From contig JAGBHK010000003.1 in the NCBI GenBank assembly GCA_017935565.1, forward strand, positions 1-46,934: a DNA stretch of 46,934 nucleotides, written 5' to 3'. Each line of letters opens with the position of its first letter. Position 1 is the first letter of the stretch. The position numbers and the translations under genes are program-made. Positions 21,967 through 28,961 of the stretch are shown one piece after another. The notes beneath the pieces are model-generated. The model was given only the letters and a program-made list of their open reading frames with translations. It was not told the origin of the DNA and did not search any database. The stretch is from Lachnospiraceae bacterium (GTDB lineage Bacteria > Bacillota > Clostridia > Lachnospirales > Lachnospiraceae).

Positions 21967-23382
21967 ATGAGAAAGACAAAAATAATATGTACGGTGGGAC
22001 CAGCGTGTAGAAACGATGAAATTTTTACAAAAATGTGTAAGGCAGGTATGAATATTGCTCGCTTGAACTTTTCGCATGGCGACCATAAGGAGCAGCAGGA
22101 AAATATGGATTTGGTTAAGAGAGTCAGAAAAAAACTTAACCTTCCAATTGCTATAATGCTTGATACAAAAGGACCAGAGTACAGAATTAAGACTTTTAAG
22201 GATGGCAAAATATTTTTAAATGACGGAGACAAATTCGTTTTTACAACCGACGAAATCGAAGGCGATGAGAAAAAAGTTTCCGTTAATTATAAGGATTTGA
22301 CATCGGATTTAAGCATAGGTGACAGAGTATTAGTTAATAATGGTTTGTTGATATTTGAAGTTACAGAAATAGTTGGGAATGATGTTATTTGCAACACTAT
22401 TGTAGGCGGTGAGTTGTCTAATAGAAAGAGTATGAATTTCCCAAATAAGGTTATGAATCACAAGTTTTTAAGCGATAAAGACAAAGAGGATTTACTTTTT
22501 GGTATTGAAAATGGTGTTGATTTCGTGGCTGCTTCATTTGTATCAAGAAAACAGGATATGCTTGACATGAGACAATTTCTCGATGACCATGGCGGAAATG
22601 AAATTGAGATTATTGCTAAAATTGAAAATAGAGCTGGTGTTGAAAATATTGAAGAAATATGCGAAATTGCTGATGGTATTATGATTGCAAGAGGCGACCT
22701 TGGTGTAGAAATTCCATTTATGGAATTACCTTCAGTTCAGAAATACCTTATTAGAAAATGTAGAGAGTTGGGTGTGCGAGTTATTACTGCTACAGAAATG
22801 TTGGAATCTATGATTCATAACCCTCGCCCTACAAGAGCTGAACTTTCAGATGTTGCAAATGCGGTTTATGACGGGACTTCAGCCATAATGCTTTCAGGTG
22901 AGACAGCAGCAGGTAAATATCCTGTTGATGCGGTTAAAAATATGTCAGATATTGCTGAATTTACTGAAAAGGGCATAGATTATGCTAGAAGATTCAAGGA
23001 TAATGATTACGAAATTAAGGGTATTGTAGGTGCTATTTCGCATTCTACATGTTCTATGGCTATCGATGTAGGGGCAAAAGCTATAGTTGTAAATTCTCTT
23101 AGTGGTAAAACGGTTAGAAATGTAAGTAGATTTAGATGTCCTATAGACATCGTTGGTATGACGATTTCAGAAAAGGCATGGCGTAAACTTAATTTAAACT
23201 GGGGTGTTACACCAGTGTTAAGCGAAAGATATGATACATTAGAAGACATTTTTGACAATGCGATGGAAAAGGCACAGGAAATATGTGGCTTGCAGTCCGG
23301 TGATAATGTGATACTTACTGGTGGACTTATAAATGGACAAACAGGAAATACAAACATCATTAAGGTTGAAAAAGTGAAATAA
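21967..23382 (+). CDS. pyk: Pyruvate kinase
   Basis: This glycolytic enzyme converts phosphoenolpyruvate and ADP to pyruvate and ATP in the cytoplasm. Landmarks are the N-terminal TKIICTVGPA, MLDTKGPEYR, the active-site Lys region IIAKIENRAGVENI, the RGDLGVE motif, and TATEMLESM. The C-terminal domain (about 350-471) lacks the extra PEP-utiliser-like domain of Bacillus Pyk, so the 471-residue length is the short form. The start at 21967 is supported by AGGAG 5 bases upstream. No terminator is evident between the ATPase and pyk, so co-transcription and indirect Mn2+ control are possible. Confidence 0.95.
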   Translation: MRKTKIICTVGPACRNDEIFTKMCKAGMNIARLNFSHGDHKEQQENMDLVKRVRKKLNLPIAIMLDTKGPEYRIKTFKDGKIFLNDGDKFVFTTDEIEGDEKKVSVNYKDLTSDLSIGDRVLVNNGLLIFEVTEIVGNDVICNTIVGGELSNRKSMNFPNKVMNHKFLSDKDKEDLLFGIENGVDFVAASFVSRKQDMLDMRQFLDDHGGNEIEIIAKIENRAGVENIEEICEIADGIMIARGDLGVEIPFMELPSVQKYLIRKCRELGVRVITATEMLESMIHNPRPTRAELSDVANAVYDGTSAIMLSGETAAGKYPVDAVKNMSDIAEFTEKGIDYARRFKDNDYEIKGIVGAISHSTCSMAIDVGAKAIVVNSLSGKTVRNVSRFRCPIDIVGMTISEKAWRKLNLNWGVTPVLSERYDTLEDIFDNAMEKAQEICGLQSGDNVILTGGLINGQTGNTNIIKVEKVK

Positions 23383-23422
23383 AAAGGTATTTTCGGTCTT
23401 TAAGAGGGAAATGAAGTGAAAA

Positions 23423-23456
23423 TTGTGCAAGTTGCACAAAAGTTAATGTAACTTTT
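23423..23456 (+). promoter_or_regulatory. Adjacent operator-like dyads downstream of pyk
   Basis: TTGTGCAAGTTGCACAA (23423-23439) is an inverted repeat with 8-bp perfect arms. It is directly followed by AAAAGTTA-atg-TAACTTTT (23438-23456). Related TTGTGCAC and TTGTTGCAA words follow at 23465-23487. They lie 40-70 bases upstream of the -10 of the putative RNA promoter. The first dyad is Rex-like in outline (TTGTG...CACAA) but one base shorter than usual; the regulator is unassigned. Confidence 0.45.
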
Positions 23457-23489
23457 TGTAAACTTTGTGCACACTTAATTGTTGCAAGG

Positions 23490-23603
23490 TGTTATACTAC
23501 GTAATGTAAAAACCCCCCAATACATTATATAGTTTTTGCTACACCCCATAAAAACGAAATACCTTCTCCTAAAGAGCGGCAGTTAAACTGCCGCTCTTTA
23601 ACA
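23490..23603 (+). ncRNA. Candidate C-rich small RNA
   Basis: An extended -10 (TGTTATACT, 23490-23498) would start an RNA near 23505. The RNA contains CCCCCC (23513-23518) in a loop closed by AAAAAC/GTTTTT (23508-23513, 23532-23537), then ACACCCC (23541-23547) and CCTTCTCCT (23562-23570). It ends in a 14-bp hairpin, AAAGAGCGGCAGTT against AACTGCCGCTCTTT (23571-23599). No ORF with a ribosome-binding site is present. C-rich single-stranded motifs are typical of Firmicute sRNAs that mask Shine-Dalgarno sequences. The hairpin lacks a strong U tail, and there is no clear -35. Confidence 0.4.
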
Positions 23604-23604
23604 T

Positions 23605-23858
23605 TCGTGAAACATTGAGTCGGGCAAAGGAAGAAATACATAACGGCATAGAAAACTTGCTCGCAAGGTTTTCGATGCCGTTATGTATTTCTTGCTTTAT
23701 GCGACGAAAGTCGCGATGACTGACCGAAGGTCAGGAATTAGCCCGACGAAGTATGTATATGCGACGAAAGTCGCGATGACTGACCGCAGGTCAGGAATTA
23801 GCCCGACGAAAGTCGCGAATCTTACCCGCAGGTCAGGAATTAGCCCGACTTTACACGG
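23605..23858. repeat. Composite palindromic element C with inverted ends
   Basis: AGTCGGGC (23618-23625) pairs with GCCCGACT (23843-23850); weaker flanking similarity (TTCGTG against CACGGAA) extends this. Inside is a perfect 19-bp stem, AAGAAATACATAACGGCAT (23631-23649) with 23675-23693, carrying an inner GAAAAC/GTTTTC hairpin. It is followed by a repeat unit starting GCGACGAAAGTCGC at 23701 and 23761, plus a shorter copy from 23804. Each has TGACC-gMAGG-TCA and AATTAGCCCGAC segments. GCGACGAAAGTCG also occurs at 19285-19297. It looks like a MITE-like or structured-RNA element. Confidence 0.65.
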
Positions 23859-23865
23859 AATCTAC

Positions 23866-23894
23866 TTGCTAAAATGCATAAAATCATATAAAAT
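23866..23894 (+). promoter_or_regulatory. Promoter of the GH13 gene
   Basis: TTGCTA (23866-23871), 17 bases, TAAAAT (23889-23894). A second perfect TATAAT (23900-23905) has no matching -35. The first predicts a leader of about 46 bases. Confidence 0.5.
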
Positions 23895-23911
23895 TGATAT
23901 ATAATATTTAT

Positions 23912-23937
23912 GGAGGATATCCCTAATATATAGGGAT
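23912..23937 (+). promoter_or_regulatory. Ribosome-binding site followed by a hairpin before the GH13 start
   Basis: GGAGG (23912-23916) lies 30 bases before the ATG at 23947, too far for normal initiation. A perfect 7-bp hairpin, ATCCCTA-atata-TAGGGAT (23919-23937), fills the gap. Folding it would bring the site to an effective distance of about 11 bases. Confidence 0.5.
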
Positions 23938-23946
23938 GTAAGATAT

Positions 23947-26052
23947 ATGTTATCATCGAGAATGTCATTTAACGATAAAAAACTTATGTATATACAGAGT
24001 ATGAAAGGTCTTATGAACACTAGTGTTATTTTCAGTGATTGTACTGAGAATTTCCTTAATCCTTGTGAGCCAGAACCTTTCGATACAATTAGAATAAAAC
24101 TTAGAACATCTAGAGCAAATGTAGATGCGGTATTCTTGTGTATAGATGGAACTGAAATGCCTATGAAGGTCATTGAGTCTGATATGGCATATGATTATTA
24201 TGCGTTTGATTATAAACTTGCAGATAAGAAAGTAACTTACTATTTCAAGATTATAAATGGATTTGAAGAGTGTTACTATGACAGATTTGGATGCTACGCA
24301 AGCGTGAGAAATGAGTACGCCTTTGCCATAACTCCTGGTTTTAAAACTCCGGATTGGGCTAAAGGAGCCGTTATGTACCAAATATATGTTGATAGGTTTT
24401 ATAATGGCGACAAGACAAATGATGTATTAGATAGAGAGTATTCATATATTGACGATTATTCAGTACAATGTAAGGATTGGTACAAATACCCTGCAGCTAT
24501 GGGAGTTAGAGAGTTCTACGGTGGAGATTTGCAAGGCGTTCTTGATAAGATGGAATATCTTGAAAAACTTGGGGTTGAGGTTATTTATTTTAACCCATTG
24601 TTTGTGTCACCATCTAATCATAAGTATGATATACAGGATTACGATTATATTGACCCTCATTTTGGTAAGATAGTAGTTGATGAAGGGGATGTATTGCCTG
24701 AGGGCGAAATGGATAATGCGAAGGCTACAAGATTTATTACTAGAGTTACCAGAAAAGAAAATCTTGAAGCAAGTAATGAACTTTTCGCGAAAGTCGTTGA
24801 AGAGGCTCATAAACGTGGCATAAAGGTGATAATTGACGGTGTATTCAATCATAGCGGCTCATTCAATAAATGGATGGATAGAGAGCGTATTTATGAGAAT
24901 CAGGAAGGCTATGAAAAAGGTGCTTATGTATCTAAAGATAGTCCTTATAATACATTTTATAAGTTTACTGTAGAGGATAGTAAGGAATGGCCATATAATA
25001 AGAATTATGATGGCTGGTGGGGGCATGATACATTACCTAAGTTAAATTATGAGGCCTCTGATAAGTTAGAAGAATATATTTTGAACATTGGTAAAAAATG
25101 GGTATCACCACCATATAATGTTGATGGTTGGAGACTTGATGTTGCAGCAGATTTAGGACACAGTGAACAGTATAACCATGAATTTTGGAAGAAGTTTAGA
25201 AAAGTTGTTAAAGAGGCTAATCCAAATGCAATAGTCCTCGCAGAACATTATGGAAATCCTGAAAGTTGGTTGCAGGGTGATGAATGGGATACCATTATGA
25301 ACTATGATGCGTTTATGGAGCCTTTGACATGGTTTTTGACGGGTATGGAAAAGCATAGTGACAGAAAAGAAGATAGTTTACGAGGGAATTCAGAAAACTT
25401 TTTCAATACTATGAAGCATTATATGTCAAAATTCCAGATGCCATCTTTGTTGGTTGCGATGAATCAGTTGTCAAATCATGACCATTCAAGATTCTTAACA
25501 AGAACAAATAGAACTGTGGGAAGAACAGCTTCACTTGGTGCTGCAAAGGCTGATGAAGGCGTTGATAAGGCTGTTATGAGAGAAGCAATAGTAATGCAGA
25601 TGACATGGCCAGGAGCACCTACGTTATATTATGGTGACGAGGCAGGATTGTGTGGATGGACGGATCCTGATAATAGGCGAGCTTATCCATGGGGACATGA
25701 AGATGTGGATTTGATAGAGTTTTATAGAGAACTTATTGCAATTCATAAACGTCACGAGGCATTGAAAAAAGGCTCATTTATTGAATTGTATAGAGATGTA
25801 AATGTGATTTCTTATGGTCGTTTCTATAAGAATGAAAAGATAATTGTTATTGTAAACAATAATGATGAAGAAAAACATATTGAGATTAACACACTTCCAG
25901 TGGGGATATTCTACGAGTCAAATGTCGAAAGACGAATACTTACTACAGAAAGTGGATATAATGCAGGTAAACTTAAAATTCACATCAGTAATTCTGATTT
26001 ATCCGTGGATATGCCACCTAAATCGGCGGCAATATATGTGAATATAGTATAA
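23947..26052 (+). CDS. GH13 alpha-glucanase (neopullulanase / maltodextrin glucosidase type)
   Basis: This 701-residue protein has no signal peptide, so it is probably cytoplasmic and acts on imported maltodextrins. Residues about 35-130 form a CBM34-like N-terminal beta domain. The GH13 barrel follows, with IIDGVFNH (295-302), the nucleophile Asp398 in GWRLDVA, the acid/base Glu433 in LAEHYG, and Asp512 in LSNHDHSR. A C-terminal beta domain (about 630-701) ends the protein. The start at 23947 is the ORF's first ATG but has no adjacent ribosome-binding site; see the hairpin at 23912-23937. An alternative start at 23962 is possible. It is monocistronic. Confidence 0.88.
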   Translation: MLSSRMSFNDKKLMYIQSMKGLMNTSVIFSDCTENFLNPCEPEPFDTIRIKLRTSRANVDAVFLCIDGTEMPMKVIESDMAYDYYAFDYKLADKKVTYYFKIINGFEECYYDRFGCYASVRNEYAFAITPGFKTPDWAKGAVMYQIYVDRFYNGDKTNDVLDREYSYIDDYSVQCKDWYKYPAAMGVREFYGGDLQGVLDKMEYLEKLGVEVIYFNPLFVSPSNHKYDIQDYDYIDPHFGKIVVDEGDVLPEGEMDNAKATRFITRVTRKENLEASNELFAKVVEEAHKRGIKVIIDGVFNHSGSFNKWMDRERIYENQEGYEKGAYVSKDSPYNTFYKFTVEDSKEWPYNKNYDGWWGHDTLPKLNYEASDKLEEYILNIGKKWVSPPYNVDGWRLDVAADLGHSEQYNHEFWKKFRKVVKEANPNAIVLAEHYGNPESWLQGDEWDTIMNYDAFMEPLTWFLTGMEKHSDRKEDSLRGNSENFFNTMKHYMSKFQMPSLLVAMNQLSNHDHSRFLTRTNRTVGRTASLGAAKADEGVDKAVMREAIVMQMTWPGAPTLYYGDEAGLCGWTDPDNRRAYPWGHEDVDLIEFYRELIAIHKRHEALKKGSFIELYRDVNVISYGRFYKNEKIIVIVNNNDEEKHIEINTLPVGIFYESNVERRILTTESGYNAGKLKIHISNSDLSVDMPPKSAAIYVNIV

Positions 26053-26056
26053 AAAA

Positions 26057-26156
26057 GAGAACCCTTCCAGGTTACTGGAAGGGTTCTCCCATGTATGAGT
26101 GCGTTCATACATGGAAAGGAGTATGTATATGAAAAAGGGATAATAAGCCTTTTTAT
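26057..26156. terminator. Three-hairpin intergenic region, last one a terminator
   Basis: GAGAACCCTTCCAG (26057-26070) pairs perfectly with 26075-26088. CCATGTATGA (26089-26098) pairs with TCATACATGG (26105-26114). AAAAAGG (26133-26139) pairs with CCTTTTT (26148-26154) and can act in both directions for the convergent genes. Between the second and third stems, AGGAG precedes a 4-codon frame (ATGAAAAAGGGATAA), probably meaningless. The first two stems lack U runs. Confidence 0.65.
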
Positions 26157-26158
26157 AC

Positions 26159-28234
26159 CTAAACCTTAAATTTTTCTAAAAGTTCTGTTAATTTAGAAGA
26201 CCTGTCTGATAACATATTGGCAGCATTACTTAAATCTTTGATAGCACTATTCTGAGCTTCAACTGTTGTTGAAACGGATTCTGAACAAGCGGCCGTTTCA
26301 GCTGAAACAGAAGATATGTTTTCAACTGCTTCAAGAGTGATATCTCGTGAACTTTCAATGTTTGCAACGTTTTTAGTGATATCATTTAATGATACAAGCA
26401 ATGTATCGATATTTGTCTTCATTTCGTTAAATGCTTCTGTTGTATCTGCAACAGAACTCTTCTGTACTTGAACAATTTCGTAAGCTTCTTTTGAAATATC
26501 AACAACATGATTTGTTTTATCAAGTATTTCGCCAATAATCTTTTCAATCTGGTTAGCAGATGATAATGATTGTTCTGCTAATTTGCTGATTTCACTAGCA
26601 ACAACTGCGAAACCACGACCTGCTTCACCAGCTCTTGCAGCTTCGATGGAAGCATTGAGAGAAAGGAGGTTAGTCTGTTCGGCAATTTCATTGATTGCAT
26701 GAATAATGTTAACAATAGAACGTGATTTTTCTTGTAATTCTTCAATAGCATCAATAACATTACCAGTAATGCGAGTTGTTGAAATGGTACTTTCATTAAC
26801 TCCTTCAACAGATGTAATACCAGCGGTAATAGAATCGTTTGTAACTTCAGCAATTCGTTGAATTTCATTTGTGTTATCAGTAACTGTGTGAATCTTTTCA
26901 GATAATAAATCCATTTGTGATAAACAGTTATCTGAATCTTCGTCGAGTTTGCTTGTGCCAGTCATAATCTCATCAACCGAATTATTAATATTCTTTGATG
27001 ATTCCATAAATACTGTTGATGTGTTGTAAACATTGCCTGCGGCTTCAACTAATTCAGTATTTACGTCTTGAACATTTGTAATAAGGTTTCTAACATGATC
27101 AACAGTGTTGTTAACCGCGTCGTTTATAAGTTTGAATTCATCTTTTCGTTTATTTGTAATTTCAACAGTGAAGTCGCCTTCAGAAACCTTTCCAAGGGCA
27201 TTAATAGTATTATTAATTGCACGAGTGAATCCTGTTGAAATGAAGATGGCGACTGCAATAGCAATGATAACGGCTACAATTACAATGAATAAAGTCATAA
27301 TCTTAATATCGTCAACTTTGCTTATAAGAACATCTTCAGCAATTAAGGAACAAACCATGTAACCTTTTCCGTCTATTTTAGAGAAGATAAACTTATAGTT
27401 TTTTCCGTCTAATGTAATATCAGTGCATCCGCTTTCTTCTTCGGAATCGATAGCTTCTTGATAAAAATCTTTACCAAAGAAGACTTTTTCGTCAGAAACG
27501 GTTTTTGTTGAATATATTTCAGAACCGTCAACTGAAACTAATGCAACAGAACCGCCTTCACCAACATCTAATGCATCGAGCGATGATTGAATGGTGCTCT
27601 TACTAATATCAATTACAAGTAAAACTTTGTGATCATGGAATTTTCTTACAATACGCATGCCGTATTTATTACTGTCATATCCTAATTTTTCGTCCACTTC
27701 ACATGAGTTACCAAACCAATGATTTTCAAATGGAGCCGCGCTAACAACTTTGCCCAACTCGGAATTCATCAGTGTTGAGTATGGCTTATCTGTAGATGCA
27801 GGAATTGTTATTGTACCGATAGAAGGATGTTCGTCGGAAAGTAACATCAAGTTTACAATCAACTGGTCGGAATTTACATGATTGTACATCTCGTTTGAGT
27901 ATGTAGTTTCCACAGAACCTTTTTTGCCAGGGTCTGACTCTAATAAATCAAATGTACCTGAAAAATACTGTTTGATTTCTTTGACATTCAAGTAGCCTTT
28001 GTACCTTGACATAACAGTGTCAGTAACAAGAGTTAATTGAGTGTCAATGGCATCTACAGTCTGTTCTGCAGACATAACATAACTGTCAATAACGGAAATA
28101 GACGCCTTATTAAACGAGATGATTCCTAATACAATTATACAAATGATAGGAAGTGAAAATCCAGCAATAAGTCTAAATTTAATGCTTTTGAAAAAACCAA
28201 TGCTTTTCTTTGTGTTCTTCGTTTTCTTTTTCAT
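26159..28234 (-). CDS. Methyl-accepting chemotaxis protein
   Basis: This 691-residue transmembrane chemoreceptor has a basic cytoplasmic N-terminus and TM1 (about 24-45). An extracytoplasmic dCache-like sensory region of about 250 residues follows, then TM2 (about 305-330), a HAMP domain (about 330-385), and a long coiled-coil signalling domain. The hairpin tip that contacts CheA/CheW is intact ([20 protein letters not shown], near 540). The start is supported by GGAGG 7 bases upstream. No che genes are adjacent. With motA in this window it supports a motile cell. The ligand cannot be inferred. Confidence 0.93.
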   Translation of the reverse strand: MKKKTKNTKKSIGFFKSIKFRLIAGFSLPIICIIVLGIISFNKASISVIDSYVMSAEQTVDAIDTQLTLVTDTVMSRYKGYLNVKEIKQYFSGTFDLLESDPGKKGSVETTYSNEMYNHVNSDQLIVNLMLLSDEHPSIGTITIPASTDKPYSTLMNSELGKVVSAAPFENHWFGNSCEVDEKLGYDSNKYGMRIVRKFHDHKVLLVIDISKSTIQSSLDALDVGEGGSVALVSVDGSEIYSTKTVSDEKVFFGKDFYQEAIDSEEESGCTDITLDGKNYKFIFSKIDGKGYMVCSLIAEDVLISKVDDIKIMTLFIVIVAVIIAIAVAIFISTGFTRAINNTINALGKVSEGDFTVEITNKRKDEFKLINDAVNNTVDHVRNLITNVQDVNTELVEAAGNVYNTSTVFMESSKNINNSVDEIMTGTSKLDEDSDNCLSQMDLLSEKIHTVTDNTNEIQRIAEVTNDSITAGITSVEGVNESTISTTRITGNVIDAIEELQEKSRSIVNIIHAINEIAEQTNLLSLNASIEAARAGEAGRGFAVVASEISKLAEQSLSSANQIEKIIGEILDKTNHVVDISKEAYEIVQVQKSSVADTTEAFNEMKTNIDTLLVSLNDITKNVANIESSRDITLEAVENISSVSAETAACSESVSTTVEAQNSAIKDLSNAANMLSDRSSKLTELLEKFKV

Positions 28235-28274
28235 ACCTTGTCCTCCATAAATGTATCTAAAAGTAAAGACAAAT

Positions 28275-28290
28275 ATAGACAGAACTGTCT
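28275..28290 (-). promoter_or_regulatory. Dyad in the chemoreceptor leader
   Basis: ATAGACAG-aa-CTGTCT (28275-28290) is nested in a larger imperfect inverted repeat whose outer arms are AAAAGTAAA (near 28259) and TTTTACTTT (near 28310). It may be a leader hairpin or operator for the minus-strand chemoreceptor gene. I could not place a sigma-D promoter with confidence. Confidence 0.35.
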
Positions 28291-28404
28291 CTATATATTC
28301 AATATTTAGTTTTACTTTACGTACTTTGCTTGTTCTTCCTATTATACTATATATTCAAGAAGAAGTCTAGCGAAAAAGGATGTTTTTTAGGTGATTAAAA
28401 AAAT

Positions 28405-28435
28405 AAAAAAACATCCATAATGTGGATGTTTTTTT
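28405..28435 (-). terminator. Terminator of the tRNA operon
   Basis: AAAAACATCC (28407-28416) pairs with GGATGTTTTT (28424-28433), with A and T runs extending the stem on both sides. On the minus strand it follows tRNA-Leu by about 15 bases and ends in a T-rich tract. Confidence 0.8.
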
Positions 28436-28447
28436 GAATAAATATAA

Positions 28448-28531
28448 TGCCGGCGACCGGAATCGAACCGGTACTGTATTGCTACAACGGGATTTTAAGT
28501 CCCGCGCGTCTGCCTGTTCCGCCACGCCGGC
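28448..28531 (-). tRNA. tRNA-Leu(UAA)
   Basis: This 84-nt tRNA has an acceptor stem GCCGGCG/CGCCGGC, a long variable arm (GTTGTAGCAATACAGT region), T loop GGTTCGATTCC, and an anticodon loop CTTAAAA giving UAA. The CCA end is not encoded, so it must be added by the nucleotidyltransferase. It is second in the Tyr-Leu operon. Confidence 0.95.
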
Positions 28532-28560
28532 AGAACTATAAAGGTAAGAATTGTTATACA

Positions 28561-28757
28561 ATTCACTTTAGTGCGTGAACCAAAAGGTTCTGTTACCAAC
28601 AAAATGGTGTTAGACATGCGCCAAATTTCGAAGAAATTTGTGTGCATATCCATGAATCACAAAGTGATTCACTTTAGTGCGTGAACCAAAAGGTTTCACC
28701 ACCGATAAAATAGTGTTAGACATGCGCCAAATTTCGAAGAAATTTGTGTGCATATCC
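28561..28757 (-). repeat. 91-bp direct repeat between the two tRNA genes
   Basis: Copies at 28561-28651 and 28667-28757 start ATTCACTTTAGTGCGTGAAC, lie 106 bases apart, and match at about 83 of 91 positions. Eight differences cluster in one 17-base stretch. Both copies conserve GAACC-aaaa-GGTT and AAATTTC-gaa-GAAATTT hairpins. A GAATCAC-aaa-GTGATTC hairpin spans the junction. The block would be transcribed as spacer in the tRNA precursor and holds no gene. Confidence 0.85.
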
Positions 28758-28782
28758 GTTATGAGTCGTTTACGACTCATAA

Positions 28783-28864
28783 TGGATGGAGGTGGATTCG
28801 AACCACCGAAGCAAGTTGCAGCAGATTTACAGTCTGTCCCCTTTGGCCACTCGGGAATCCATCC
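28783..28864 (-). tRNA. tRNA-Tyr(GUA)
   Basis: This 82-nt tRNA has an acceptor GGATGGA/TCCATCC, an anticodon loop CTGTAAA giving GUA, a class II variable arm (GCAACTTGC), and T loop GGTTCGAATCC. No CCA is encoded. A perfect 11-bp hairpin (TTATGAGTCGT, 28759-28769, with 28772-28782) directly follows the 3' end and may guide processing. Confidence 0.95.
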
Positions 28865-28886
28865 AAAAGCAAAACGCTCGATTTGC

Positions 28887-28915
28887 ATTATACAATACAA
28901 AGGAGCGTTTTGCAA
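28887..28915 (-). promoter_or_regulatory. Promoter of the tRNA-Tyr-Leu operon
   Basis: On the minus strand TTGCAA (28910-28915), exactly 17 bases, then TATAAT (28887-28892). The promoter sits within an 11-bp inverted repeat, GCAAAACGCTC (28869-28879) and GAGCGTTTTGC (28903-28913), so one arm covers the -35. Confidence 0.75.
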
Positions 28916-28961
28916 GAAGAAAATTTAAATAATGAAAAAAATTATTATAAGTAAATATTAC

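Noticed and set aside
23683-23904. 73-codon frame with a repeated KVAMTDRRSGISPT peptide
   Set aside because: It arises because spacings within the palindromic repeat are multiples of three; there is no ribosome-binding site, and the DNA is clearly a hairpin array.
28367-28561. Minus-strand 64-codon frame over tRNA-Leu
   Set aside because: The peptide VAEQADARDLKSR is the translation of the tRNA-Leu gene, not a protein.
28610-28915. Minus-strand 101-codon frame across tRNA-Tyr and the spacer repeats
   Set aside because: It reads through the tRNA gene itself (peptide part PEWPKGTDCKSAA), a well-known false ORF produced by tRNA-Tyr sequences.
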